Assembly (NCBI GenBank): GCA_013823245.1 | Contig: PNLU01000005.1 | Span: 1-64,000 of the forward strand | Direction of reading: 5' to 3' | DNA length: 64,000 nt | Source: Alcanivorax sp. | Lineage (GTDB): Bacteria; Pseudomonadota; Gammaproteobacteria; Pseudomonadales; Alcanivoracaceae | In this document: in pieces, positions 9,989 to 20,615 of the stretch | How the letters are laid out: each line of letters opens with the position of its first letter | Position numbering within the stretch: the stretch's first letter is position 1 | Program-made: the position numbers and the translations under genes | The notes under the pieces: model-generated | What the model was told of the DNA's origin: nothing | What the model saw: only the letters and a program-made list of their open reading frames with translations | Databases searched by the model: none

Positions 9989-11058
9989 ACCGTGTTCGTG
10001 TCGTGGGCCATGCGCTCGGCATGACGCAAATGTGCCGCCATTTTATCAGTGTCTGGTGCATGGATGACACCGTGTTCCGTGACAATGGCGCTGATCAGCC
10101 CGGCCGGTGTGACGTCAAACGCCGGGTTGGCCACGGGCACTTCATGGGGCGCCAGTTGCTGCTCGCGAACGCGGCGGACTTCGCCCCCGTCGCGCTCCTC
10201 GATCTCGATGCTCTGGCCATCGGCACGGGCCGGGTCGATGGTGGAGCAGGGTGCGGCAACAATAAACGGCAGGCCGTGATGGCGGGCCAGCACAGCCAGC
10301 GAGTAGGTGCCGATCTTGTTTGCCGTGTCGCCGTTGGCGGTGATGCGGTCGGCGCCGACGATGACGGCCTGTACCTGGCCACGTTGCATCAGGTGCCCGG
10401 CGGCGCTGTCCACCACCAGTGTCACGGGAATGTGGTCCTGCATCAGTTCCCAGCTGGTGAGGCGGCTGCCCTGCAACCAGGGGCGGGTTTCCCCGGCAAT
10501 CACGCCGCGAATACGCCCGGCGGCCCAGGCGGAGCGGATCACGCCCAGTGCGGTGCCGTGGCCGCCGGTGGCCAGTGCACCGGTGTTGCAATGCGTATAA
10601 ATGGTGCCGCCCTCGGGCAGCAGGGCGACGCCAAAGTCGGCCAGGCGCTGGTTCATGGCCTGGTCATCCAGATGGATGCTGCGTGCGGTGGTGTCCAGTT
10701 GCCGGATCAGCGTTTCACCTTGACCCACGCCCTGACCCTGCGCGGTATCGCGCATGCGGTCCAGCGCCCAGAACAGATTGACGGCCGTGGGGCGACTGGC
10801 TGCCAGGGTGGCAAAGGCCGGGCGCAGAGCCTCCAGACTGGCTTTGTCGCCCAGTTGGCGGGCCGCCAGCACGATGCCGTAGGCCGCCGCAATGCCGATG
10901 GCGGGAGCGCCCCGTACCACCATGTCGCGAATGGCCTGGGCAACGCCGTCGGCATCGGTGTACCGATGCCAGTGTGTCTCGGCGGGCAACAGGCGTTGGT
11001 CCAGCAGAGCGAGGGCATCGCCTTGCCAGTGCAGGGCGGGGCTGCGAAGGTCAGACAC
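9985..11058 (-). CDS. mtnA: S-methyl-5-thioribose-1-phosphate isomerase
   Basis: MVVRGAPAIGIAAAYG, IYTHCNTGALATGGHGTALGVIRSA, GADRITANGDTANKIGTYSLAV motifs. Confidence 0.95.
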   Translation of the reverse strand: MSDLRSPALHWQGDALALLDQRLLPAETHWHRYTDADGVAQAIRDMVVRGAPAIGIAAAYGIVLAARQLGDKASLEALRPAFATLAASRPTAVNLFWALDRMRDTAQGQGVGQGETLIRQLDTTARSIHLDDQAMNQRLADFGVALLPEGGTIYTHCNTGALATGGHGTALGVIRSAWAAGRIRGVIAGETRPWLQGSRLTSWELMQDHIPVTLVVDSAAGHLMQRGQVQAVIVGADRITANGDTANKIGTYSLAVLARHHGLPFIVAAPCSTIDPARADGQSIEIEERDGGEVRRVREQQLAPHEVPVANPAFDVTPAGLISAIVTEHGVIHAPDTDKMAAHLRHAERMAHDTNTV

Positions 11059-11066
11059 GGTCTCTC

Positions 11067-11522
11067 CTAGTCACGGTCATAGTCACGGTCATAGTCACGG
11101 TCAGGGTAGATGATCGGCGGCCGACCGGCACGGCGGCGCATCCAGTTGATGCTGTCATACACGGCGCGGCGGCGGATGATAGCGCGTTCGATCCGGTATT
11201 TCCCCGGAAAGGTGCTGATGGCGAGCCCGATCAGCACGGTCAGCAGGCCCTGGCCGGGCAGGAACATAAGGATGAACCCCAGCAGCACCAGCATCAGCCC
11301 CACCGCGTTACGCAGCACCCACAGCGCGGAATGCAGGGCGCGGGTCCGCATGCGCGGTTTGCTGCGTGGCAGAAAATAGTCAGCGGGCATGCGCACGATC
11401 AGCCAGGGCACGGCGATCATCGAGGCCAGCCCGATGACCAGGCCTGTGCCGATCAGCCAGGCGGTCCATGGGCCCAGGAACGGTTCAAACTGTTCGATGT
11501 AGGAGGACCACACTGTATTCAC
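11067..11522 (-). CDS. small membrane protein (PGPGW-like) with DRDY repeat C-terminus
   Basis: 151 aa; two hydrophobic segments, FLPGQGLLTVLIGLAISTFPGKYRIER; C-terminus DRDYDRDYDRD. Confidence 0.7.
   Translation of the reverse strand: MNTVWSSYIEQFEPFLGPWTAWLIGTGLVIGLASMIAVPWLIVRMPADYFLPRSKPRMRTRALHSALWVLRNAVGLMLVLLGFILMFLPGQGLLTVLIGLAISTFPGKYRIERAIIRRRAVYDSINWMRRRAGRPPIIYPDRDYDRDYDRD
11069..11102. repeat. 12-bp in-frame tandem repeat (agtcacggtcat, about 2.8 copies)
   Basis: agtcacggtcat agtcacggtcat agtcacggtc read directly. Confidence 0.9.
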
Positions 11523-11571
11523 CGTGATTTGCTAGACTGAAATGACGTCACCGACCTACGCAGGAGTACCC

Positions 11572-12042
11572 ATGTCGACCACCATGATCCTGATCCTCGC
11601 GGCCGCTGTCATCATCGCGTTACTGGTTGCCTACGCGATCTGGTTGTGGCGGCAGGTCTGGCAGCGTGAGCGCGCGGCGATGGAGCGGCAACATCAGACC
11701 CAGAAGGATCTGCTTGATCAGATGGAGATCGTCTGTCGCTCCTTGCAACAGGAACAGATGAATGTGACAGAAGGCGCCTTGCGTCTGGTGTATCTGCTCG
11801 ACAAGCTCACGGCGCGGCCGCCACAGCCACTGGACCTGGCGGCGATCCATCAACTGGCTGATGATGCAGGCGATCTGGCGATTGGCGCGGCGCGGCAGGC
11901 ACTGCCGAAGGGCGCGCGACGTGAACAGGATCAGCGTCGCGAGCAACTGGAGCGCGCACAGCAGGCTGCGGTGGTCGCTGCGGCCGCGCGTTTGCTTGAG
12001 GCATTACCCGCGTGGCGGTTGCATCTGCAACTGGCAAGCTGA
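11572..12042 (+). CDS. hypothetical single-TM coiled-coil-like protein
   Basis: MSTTMILILAAAVIIALLVAYAIWLW TM followed by charged/Q-rich region; start chosen at MSTT. Confidence 0.55.
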   Translation: MSTTMILILAAAVIIALLVAYAIWLWRQVWQRERAAMERQHQTQKDLLDQMEIVCRSLQQEQMNVTEGALRLVYLLDKLTARPPQPLDLAAIHQLADDAGDLAIGAARQALPKGARREQDQRREQLERAQQAAVVAAAARLLEALPAWRLHLQLAS

Positions 12043-12173
12043 GTCGTCGGGCTTTGCCATGGCTCTGGTGACACGAAATGGCCTCCTGTGGAGTCAATTC
12101 TGGCACTGCGGTACCGTACGGAACCCTTTACAATCCTCTGCCATTGATTTGTCTTTCCGGGGAATGGTTTCTG

Positions 12174-12842
12174 ATGGCATCTACCTTTTACGTGGCGTTT
12201 CCTGCGTCGGCGCGTCTGCAAGGCAATCTGCGCCGTTTTCTTGACGAGGTCGAGGCCGAACCGACCGTATCGCATCTGCACCAGCTTGAACCCATCGGTG
12301 AAGACTTCGTGTCGGACCTGCTGGCCTGTTTCTTCGATGCACCCATGGCTGCTGTGGGCGCCCAGGGCAGTGTGGCCAGCATGATCCAGAGCGGGGTCAA
12401 GGTGATCAACAAGGCCGCACGCGCCCTGTTGCGCAACCTGCTGAGCAAGGCCACGTTGCAGGATCAGGGCAAGCTGGCGGCGTATTTTGGTGCCATGGTG
12501 GTGGAGCGCGATGGTCGCATGATGCTGGCGTTTCCGCTTGATAATGCCCATGGCGCGCGCCTGGAGGCCGCCTATGCGGCGTTCCTCAATGGCCAGTCTG
12601 GCCAGACGCCTGCGCTGGTGGACGGGATGAAGGCCATTTGTGATGGCGCGCTGGTGCACTATCTGGACGGGATTGTGGGCTGTGTGAAGCTGAATGCATT
12701 CAATCGGGGCATGGTGGGTACGGCAAGGGCGACCATCCGCAAGGCCGGCATGATGGCGATTGAAAAGGGTTTGCCGGCCATGAGCCGGGAGCAGAAAGCG
12801 CCAGTGGTGGCGCACTTTCAGGGGTTGCTGGTCACCCGCTAG
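12174..12842 (+). CDS. hypothetical protein
   Basis: Intact ORF starting MASTFYVAFPASARLQGNLRRFLDEVEAEP. Confidence 0.65.
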   Translation: MASTFYVAFPASARLQGNLRRFLDEVEAEPTVSHLHQLEPIGEDFVSDLLACFFDAPMAAVGAQGSVASMIQSGVKVINKAARALLRNLLSKATLQDQGKLAAYFGAMVVERDGRMMLAFPLDNAHGARLEAAYAAFLNGQSGQTPALVDGMKAICDGALVHYLDGIVGCVKLNAFNRGMVGTARATIRKAGMMAIEKGLPAMSREQKAPVVAHFQGLLVTR

Positions 12843-12918
12843 CGGGGTGCATGCGGGGCTGTAGATCGCCAGCCGGGCTGTGCTCAGCCCGGCCGGCGTC
12901 AGGTCTTGCAGTCGGTGC

Positions 12919-13497
12919 TTACTTGGCGGCGGCTTTCTTTGCCGGTGCCTTGCGAGCAGCTTTCTTCTTCGCAGGGGCTTTTTTGGCCGCTGCTTTCTTC
13001 GGTGCAGCCTTTGCAGCGGCTTTCTTTGCCGGTGCCTTTTTCTTCGCCGCAGGCTTCTTCGCGGCTGGCTTGACCTTCTTCTCGATCTCGCGGGCGCGTT
13101 TTTCCAGGTCTTTCTCGTACTGGCTGATCACCTTGGCCAGGCTATGGGCCTGCTTGGCGGTGGCCTTGAGCACTTTGACCTCGGCCTCCAGCAGCATCTT
13201 GCGGCCTTCGGATTCGGTCACCCGGGTGCGCGCTTCTTCCACGCTCTTGCGAGCACGGTCCAGCTGCTTCTTCAGATTGGCGTTGGCCTTGTCACGGTAC
13301 TCGGCCTGGAGCTTCTCGAGGTTGCCAAGGTTTTCCCGCTGGCGCTGGATCTCCTGGCTGACCCGCTCACGGGCCTTCTCGAGTTGCTGTTCAAGGGAAG
13401 ATACCTGTTTCTCGCGCTCCTGATCGAAGCGCTCTGCGAGCTTGCGGATCTGCGCCTGCAGTTCATCTACGCGGGCTTTAACCTTCTTTGCAGCCAT
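12919..13497 (-). CDS. AlgP-like coiled-coil protein with Lys/Ala/Pro-rich histone H1-like tail
   Basis: MAAKKVKARVDELQAQIRKLAERFDQEREKQ... coiled coil, then (P)AKKxAAKKAPAKKKA repeats. Confidence 0.8.
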   Translation of the reverse strand: MAAKKVKARVDELQAQIRKLAERFDQEREKQVSSLEQQLEKARERVSQEIQRQRENLGNLEKLQAEYRDKANANLKKQLDRARKSVEEARTRVTESEGRKMLLEAEVKVLKATAKQAHSLAKVISQYEKDLEKRAREIEKKVKPAAKKPAAKKKAPAKKAAAKAAPKKAAAKKAPAKKKAARKAPAKKAAAK

Positions 13498-13651
13498 GGA
13501 TGACTCCTTTCCCCGATAACGGTACGTGGATGACGCGGCGCATGCTTCGACACGCGTCGCGATCACTTTATGCCAGAACAGCAGGCGCGACAACACGATG
13601 CTGCTATACTGCCCGACAATTACTGTTGGCTTTATGTTCCGGAGTACCGCC

Positions 13652-14560
13652 ATGCCGGTCAGCTTTGATGGCAAGCTGGTCATCGCTACCAGTTCCCGCG
13701 CCCTGTTCGATCTGGCAGAAAGCCATCGTGTCTATGAGGAGCAAGGGCTGGAGGCCTATCAGGCTTACCAGGTCGAGCACGAAGATGAAGTGCTGGAACC
13801 GGGTGATGCCTTTGCGCTGGTGAAGAAACTGCTGGCGATCAATGCACGCCTTGCCGAACCCCGGGTGGAGGTGTTGCTGTTGTCGCGCAACAGCTCGGAC
13901 ACCGGACTGCGTGTCTTCAACTCCATCGAGCACTACGGGTTACCCATCAGCCGGGCCGCCTTCGCCGGGGGCGCCAGCCCGCACCGTTACGTGTCCGCTT
14001 TTGGTGCACATCTTTTCCTGTCGACCCATGCCGACGATGTACGCGGTGCCCTGGATGCCGGCTTTGCGGCCGCGACCATTCTGTCCGGCGCAGCCCAGAC
14101 CCGGGAGGGGGACCAGCTACGCATCGCCTTCGATGGCGATGCGGTGCTGTTTTCCGACGAGTCGGAACGCATTTTCCAGAGCGACGGGCTGGAGGCCTTT
14201 GCTGCCAACGAAAAGCGCAGTGCCCGTGAGCCGCTCTCGGGTGGCCCCTTCAAGGGTTTCCTGCATGCGCTGCACCAGTTACAGAGCGAGTTCAGCCAGG
14301 ATGATTGCCCGATCCGCACGGCGCTGGTCACGGCCCGCTCGGCCCCGGCCCATGAGCGAGTGGTGCGCACCCTGCGGGCCTGGGATATCCGGATTGACGA
14401 GAGCCTGTTCCTGGGCGGACTGGACAAGGGCGTATTCCTGGATGCTTTCGGCGCCGATGTCTTCTTTGACGATCAGCAGGGCCATTGCGAGTCAGCGGCC
14501 CGCCATGTGGCGGCCGGGCACGTACCCCACGGCATCAGTAACGAGGCCAAACAGGGCTGA
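13652..14560 (+). CDS. 5'-nucleotidase (cytosolic 5'-nucleotidase I-like family)
   Basis: LVIATSSRALFDLAESHRVYEEQGLEAY, IAFDGDAVLFSDESERIF, LFLGGLDKGVFLDAFGADVFFDDQ. Confidence 0.82.
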   Translation: MPVSFDGKLVIATSSRALFDLAESHRVYEEQGLEAYQAYQVEHEDEVLEPGDAFALVKKLLAINARLAEPRVEVLLLSRNSSDTGLRVFNSIEHYGLPISRAAFAGGASPHRYVSAFGAHLFLSTHADDVRGALDAGFAAATILSGAAQTREGDQLRIAFDGDAVLFSDESERIFQSDGLEAFAANEKRSAREPLSGGPFKGFLHALHQLQSEFSQDDCPIRTALVTARSAPAHERVVRTLRAWDIRIDESLFLGGLDKGVFLDAFGADVFFDDQQGHCESAARHVAAGHVPHGISNEAKQG

Positions 14561-14610
14561 ATGCTGGCATCTTTTATACTCCAGACGCATACTGAGGTCC
14601 TGTCTTATAA

Positions 14611-15606
<996 letters not shown>

Positions 15607-15621
15607 CTGCCCTGGTTGCCG

Positions 15622-16359
15622 TTACTCGATATTAGTAATGTGCAGCCCGCATTCCTTTTTGGTGGCTTCCTCCCACCACCAGCGGCCCTCGCGCTCGTGT
15701 TGCCCCGGCAGCACGGGGCGGGTGCACGGCTCGCAGCCGATCGAGATGAAGCCCTTCTCGTGCAGCGGGTTGTAGGGCACCTCGTTACCCCGGATATAGT
15801 CCCAGACCCGCTGCGATGACCAGTTGGCCAGCGGGTTGAACTTGATCAGCGTGGCGCCCGGGGCGGCGAGGGCGGTGTCGCGCTGCACCAGAGGAATCTC
15901 GGCGCGGGTCGGCGACTGGTCCTTGCGCTGGCCGGTGATCCAGGCATCCAGCGTTGCCAGCTTGCGTTTCAGGGGTTCGACCTTGCGGATGCCGCAGCAC
16001 TCACCATGGTTGTCCTGATAAAAGCTGAACAGGCCCTTCTTCGTCACCAGATCCTGCACGGCGGTGGCGTCGGGAAACATGACCTCGATATCGATCCCGT
16101 AATGCTCACGCACCCGCTCGATAAAGGCATAGGTCTCGCTGTGCAGGCGGCCGGTGTCCAGCGTGAAGACGCGGATCGGTTTGCCGAGGCGTGCGGCCAG
16201 ATCAATCAGCACCACGTCTTCGGCACCGCTGAAGGAGATGGCAATGCGCTCGAAGCGCTCGAGGGCCTGCTCCAGCAGTTGTCGGGGGGAGGCCTTTTGC
16301 AGGGCTTCATTCCAGTCCGCCAGGGCGGCGTCGGTGAGCTCGGGGGTCTGTGTGGTCAT
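15622..16359 (-). CDS. cysH: assimilatory APS/PAPS reductase (Fe-S type)
   Basis: [30 protein letters not shown] plus [34 protein letters not shown]; start MTTQTPEL. Confidence 0.92.
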   Translation of the reverse strand: MTTQTPELTDAALADWNEALQKASPRQLLEQALERFERIAISFSGAEDVVLIDLAARLGKPIRVFTLDTGRLHSETYAFIERVREHYGIDIEVMFPDATAVQDLVTKKGLFSFYQDNHGECCGIRKVEPLKRKLATLDAWITGQRKDQSPTRAEIPLVQRDTALAAPGATLIKFNPLANWSSQRVWDYIRGNEVPYNPLHEKGFISIGCEPCTRPVLPGQHEREGRWWWEEATKKECGLHITNIE

Positions 16360-16550
16360 GGGGCCTGTATCACATCGTCGATCGGGGCAGAGCAGTCTAT
16401 CAGCGTGAAGGGGACGGCCCAACCACTGTCTGGTTCTATGCTTATAACGGATCGCCCGCCCCCGGGCACGGTTGTAATCGCCGGGGTGGAAGGCTAAATT
16501 GGCGCCCGTCTCAACCCATACCTGTCTAAACCAACCGCCAGGGGAAGCTC

Positions 16551-17159
16551 GTGGATATCGTTTGTCTTGATCTTGAAGGGGTGCTGGTTCCGGAAATCTG
16601 GATCAACTTTGCCGAACGCACCGGCATTGAGGCGCTGCGCGCCACCACCCGCGATATCCCCGATTACGATGTGCTGATGAAGCAACGGCTGCGCATCCTG
16701 GACGAACATGGCTATGGCCTGCCGGACATCCAGGCGGTGATCGACGAAATGGGGCCGCTGGACGGCGCACGCGAGTTCATCGACTGGCTGCGCGAGCGCT
16801 TCCAGGTGGTGATCCTGTCGGATACCTTTTATGAGTTTGCCCAGCCGCTGATGCGTCAGCTTGGCTGGCCGACGCTGCTGTGCCATAAACTGGAAGTCAG
16901 TGAAGACGGCCGCATCACCCACTATCGCCTGCGTCAGAAAGACCCGAAGCGCATGTCAGTGAAAGCGCTGCACAGCCTCAATTACCGTATCGTCGCGGCG
17001 GGTGATTCCTACAACGACACCACCATGCTGGCCGAGGCCGATGCAGGTATCCTGTTCCATGCCCCGCAAAACGTGATCGACGAGTTCCCGCAGTTCCCTG
17101 CGGTGCATAGCTTTGACGACCTGAAGCAGGAAATCCTCAAGGCGTTCGACAGCCTCTGA
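16551..17159 (+). CDS. thrH: bifunctional phosphoserine phosphatase/homoserine phosphotransferase ThrH
   Basis: [50 protein letters not shown]. Confidence 0.94.
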   Translation: MDIVCLDLEGVLVPEIWINFAERTGIEALRATTRDIPDYDVLMKQRLRILDEHGYGLPDIQAVIDEMGPLDGAREFIDWLRERFQVVILSDTFYEFAQPLMRQLGWPTLLCHKLEVSEDGRITHYRLRQKDPKRMSVKALHSLNYRIVAAGDSYNDTTMLAEADAGILFHAPQNVIDEFPQFPAVHSFDDLKQEILKAFDSL

Positions 17160-17177
17160 GGGACCGTTCCGCGACGC

Positions 17178-18332
17178 TCAGTCCAGCGCCGCCATCAGTT
17201 TTTCGACCTTGAACAGGCTTTCCCGATACTCCTGTTCAGGGTCGGAATCATGCACGATCCCGCCGCCGCCATGGCAGACGATCTCACCGGCGTGGCACTG
17301 TAGCGTACGGATCAGAATGGTCGAATCCAGGTCGCCGCGCGCATCCTGCCAGAAGAAACTGCCGCAATAGAAACCGCGTGGCGCGCCCTCCAGTTCAGCA
17401 ATGATCTCCATGGCCCGTCGTTTGGGCGCGCCGGTGATGGAGCCGCCGGGGAAGCACGCCAACAGCGCGTCCAGCGGCGCCACTTCCGGGCGCAGCTCGC
17501 CATGCACGCTGGAGACCAGATGCTGGACGTTGGAAAAGCGACGCAACTCGAACAGCGGAGAGGCCGTGATACTGCCCGGCACCGCCACCTGGCCCAGGTC
17601 GTTGCGCAGCAGGTCCACGATCATCAGATTCTCGGCGCGATCCTTGCTGCTGTGTTGCAATTGCTCCCCCAGCGATTGGTCTTCTGCGGCCGTGGCACCA
17701 CGCGGACGGCTGCCCTTGATCGGTTCGGTCAGCAGGGTCCCGCTGCGAATACGCAGGAAACGCTCCGGTGAGACTCCGAACACCTGCAGCCCGCCATCAT
17801 CCATATAGCTGGCATGCGGGGCTGGGTGCGCGGCGAGCAGGCGGCGCCATCCGTGCCAGGCGGCACCTTCGCAGGTGGCCCGGAAACGCTGCGCCAGGTT
17901 GACCTGGTAGCAGTCGCCAGCGCGCAAATAGTGACGCACCCGACCAATCGCCCCGGCATAGTCCTGCGCGGACCACTCCTGTGCGAACGGACGGGTCAGC
18001 CGGAAATCATCCCCGTCGGGGGGCAGGGCGGGCAGGGTTGGCAGACGGACTATCGAGCCCGGCTCATAGAGATGCAGCACCGCCACGGGCAGCGCGCCCC
18101 GCCGGACGCTCGCTGCACCGTGAAGCGCGGCGCCCGCTTCATAGGAGAGCATGCCCACCAGCAGGCGCCCGCTGTCGGGTTGGCCAAGGGCCTGCCCCGC
18201 GTCGCGCAACAGGGCAGAAAGGGCCGCAGGATCGGGGTGCGGCAGCACCCAGCGCTGCGCCGGCGCCGAGCAGACAAGCCAGCCTTCGCCATCATGGAAG
18301 GCGGCACTGGGCAGGTTGGGCAGGTCCGGCAT
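17178..18332 (-). CDS. pabB: aminodeoxychorismate synthase component I
   Basis: IKGSRPRGATAAEDQSLGEQL, ENLMIVDLLRNDLGQVA, FPGGSITGAPKRRAMEIIAELE. Confidence 0.92.
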   Translation of the reverse strand: MPDLPNLPSAAFHDGEGWLVCSAPAQRWVLPHPDPAALSALLRDAGQALGQPDSGRLLVGMLSYEAGAALHGAASVRRGALPVAVLHLYEPGSIVRLPTLPALPPDGDDFRLTRPFAQEWSAQDYAGAIGRVRHYLRAGDCYQVNLAQRFRATCEGAAWHGWRRLLAAHPAPHASYMDDGGLQVFGVSPERFLRIRSGTLLTEPIKGSRPRGATAAEDQSLGEQLQHSSKDRAENLMIVDLLRNDLGQVAVPGSITASPLFELRRFSNVQHLVSSVHGELRPEVAPLDALLACFPGGSITGAPKRRAMEIIAELEGAPRGFYCGSFFWQDARGDLDSTILIRTLQCHAGEIVCHGGGGIVHDSDPEQEYRESLFKVEKLMAALD

Positions 18333-18421
18333 GGCAGTTCCCGGCAAGGTGTGTGGCGGGGGAGGCGGCATTCTACTCCGCTGACGGGGTCAGGGCGAGG
18401 CTGATCCAGGGGAGTGTTCAG

Positions 18422-18438
18422 TGTTACCGATTGTAATC
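18422..18438. promoter_or_regulatory. putative operator TGTTAC-CGATT-GTAAtc upstream of filA
   Basis: Half-palindromic copy of TGTTAC-N5-GTAACA also seen at 19689 and 40178. Confidence 0.35.
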
Positions 18439-18690
18439 CTGACGGCCGTGCCAGCCGACGAACGGTCATCCACCCGAGCCTGGTGTTCATTGGGTGATAC
18501 TTATTTATTCTCTTTTTTATCAAAGAGATAGCGGATGGTCTGGCGCTAACACCGGAAAATGTAACGGTGGTTGTTGGTTTTGTATCTGTAGTGTTAACGT
18601 AGCCATGTCCTGATGGCATGTCGTCGGGACAAGGCTCGACCCAAAGCCAATAACAACAAGCGCCGTGCACGCGCGATGGAGATAATAACG

Positions 18691-19539
18691 ATGAAAACCT
18701 TCAAGAAACTTGCTCTCGTGTCCGCTATTGCAGCCCTGCCGATGACCGGCTTTGCCATGCAGCAGATGGATGATGAGGCGCTGTCCGGGGTTACAGGTCA
18801 GGACGGGATCAGCATTACGCTGGATATGGATGCAAACCTTGATGTGTGGATCGAAGACACTGATGGTGTTGCAGATAACGCTCCGTTGTGGACGGGTCTC
18901 GATAACGCTGGCTTCCTGGTTATCCAGAATATTGCCATCGACGGCATCGTCAATATCGACCTGGATAGCGGTTCAGCGGCTGGCACCAGTGGCGCCGGTG
19001 GTGTGCTGAACGTGGCAATTTCCATCCCGTCTCTGACCATTGGTGATGCCTCGAACCCGTTGGCCATCGGTGTCACCGGGTCGGATGCAGCCGCTAATGA
19101 CCGGGACTATCAGGACGGCTTGGGGCGTGTGGCCACTGCGGCGGCAGGCACCGTAACGAATGTCATTACGCTGTCTTCCATCGAGCTTGAGAACCTCGGC
19201 CTGAATATTCAGCTGGGTCCTGATGCGGAGCAGTTCCTGCACATCACCGGTGACGCCTTCGATATGGTTATCGAGGACTTCACTGTGAGCGACGCAAGTG
19301 CTGCAGGTGGCGGCGACTTCTATGTGCAGACGATGGCGATCACGAATATCGATCTTGATGGCACCGTAGCATCAATTACCGAAGATGGTCTGGCCCTGAC
19401 GCTGGGTACCCCGGCTGCAGGCATGGATATTGCCATGATGGGTGTGCGTCTGGGTGACAACACGGCAGCTACCCTGGGCAACGTCTACGTGACCGGCCTG
19501 AACCTGGGTGGTACCACGGTCACTGTTACCGGCCGTTGA
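18691..19539 (+). CDS. filA: FilA-like exported protein (putative pilus/filament system; MQxMDDExLSGVTGQDG N-terminus)
   Basis: Signal peptide MKTFKKLALVSAIAALPMTGFA followed by MQQMDDEALSGVTGQDGISITLDMDANLD; followed by C39 peptidase and OMP genes in Fil order. Confidence 0.75.
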   Translation: MKTFKKLALVSAIAALPMTGFAMQQMDDEALSGVTGQDGISITLDMDANLDVWIEDTDGVADNAPLWTGLDNAGFLVIQNIAIDGIVNIDLDSGSAAGTSGAGGVLNVAISIPSLTIGDASNPLAIGVTGSDAAANDRDYQDGLGRVATAAAGTVTNVITLSSIELENLGLNIQLGPDAEQFLHITGDAFDMVIEDFTVSDASAAGGGDFYVQTMAITNIDLDGTVASITEDGLALTLGTPAAGMDIAMMGVRLGDNTAATLGNVYVTGLNLGGTTVTVTGR

Positions 19540-19569
19540 TTGCTGACTCACGGATCACCACGATCCGGA

Positions 19570-19597
19570 AAAAGGCCCGGCTTTGCCGGGCCTTTTT
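19570..19597 (+). terminator. Rho-independent terminator between filA and filB
   Basis: AAAAGGCCCGGC-ttt-GCCGGGCCTTTTT. Confidence 0.85.
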
Positions 19598-19688
19598 CAT
19601 GGTTATGGCTTGGGGTGACCGGATGGCGCATCTGGCCCCTTGAGGTCTGGCCGTTTTACCGGGTACTATGCAACGGCCTGTGACGATC

Positions 19689-19705
19689 TGTTACTATCGG
19701 TAAGT
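19689..19705. promoter_or_regulatory. putative operator TGTTAC-TATCG-GTAAgt upstream of filB
   Basis: Same TGTTAC-N5-GTAA pattern. Confidence 0.35.
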
Positions 19706-19802
19706 GAGCGGCAGGATCCAGGCACTATAACGATCAGGAACCCGGACAGGGCAGGCGTCCGCCGGGCATAACAATAAAGATAACAATAAAAGGGCATCGT
19801 AG

Positions 19803-20615
19803 ATGCTTGAGGCAATTCTGGGCGTGGCCCTGATCTTTTTTGCTGTCAATCAGGCTGCTGTCGTGGAGGAGTATCCGCGCGGCTACGTCTATTACGAGCA
19901 CCCCACGCATCAGGGCCCCGTGGCTGAGCGGGATATTGCCCCGAAGCCGGTTTCCGAATTCCGCTATCGCAATGTCGTGCGCCAGGCGTATGACTATTCC
20001 TGTGGTTCCGCTGCGCTCACCACCATCCTCAACCACTACCTTGGCCGTCAGTTCGAGGAGCGGCAGATCATGGAAGGTCTGCTGCGGTTCGGGGAAACCG
20101 AGCGAATCGTCGAACGCCGGGGCTTCTCCCTGCTGGACATGCGTCGTCTGGCTACCGCCCTGGGCCACCCGAGTGCGGGTTACCGTGCCGAAATCAAGGA
20201 TCTGAAGACGCTTGACCACCCCGCGATCGTGCCGATCTCCTACGGGGGCTTCAAACATTTCGTGGTGTTGCGCGAATACCGTGACGGCCATATCTATGTG
20301 GCAGATCCGGCGCTGGGCAACATCAGCTTCACTGAAACCAAGTTCGAGGAAATCTGGGAACAGAATGTACTGTTCATCGTTTTCCCCAATGGCTTCGAAC
20401 CGCAGGAAGATCTCGCGCTCACCGAGTATGACCTCCGCATGATTGATGAGCAGACCATCAATCGTCTCGCTTTCCAGGAGTTTCCCGTCTTTACCCGCCC
20501 GATCGAGCAGTGGGCGGACAAGGCTGGCACCTTGCGGGCGGTACTGACTGAGGACGCGGAAGGGGTCGAGCGAGTGATCAATGTTCCCACGCGGACCTAC
20601 TTCCGCCGTAAATGA
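19803..20615 (+). CDS. filB: C39-family cysteine peptidase, FilB-like
   Basis: VVRQAYDYSCGSAALTTILNHYLG (Cys) and FKHFVVLREYRDGHIYVADPALG (His/Asp). Confidence 0.85.
   Translation: MLEAILGVALIFFAVNQAAVVEEYPRGYVYYEHPTHQGPVAERDIAPKPVSEFRYRNVVRQAYDYSCGSAALTTILNHYLGRQFEERQIMEGLLRFGETERIVERRGFSLLDMRRLATALGHPSAGYRAEIKDLKTLDHPAIVPISYGGFKHFVVLREYRDGHIYVADPALGNISFTETKFEEIWEQNVLFIVFPNGFEPQEDLALTEYDLRMIDEQTINRLAFQEFPVFTRPIEQWADKAGTLRAVLTEDAEGVERVINVPTRTYFRRK

Noticed and set aside
12868-12899. GC-rich hairpin ccgggctgtgctcagcccgg between 12174 gene and AlgP-like gene
   Set aside because: No T-run on either side; could be a bidirectional terminator or a REP-like relic but not supportable
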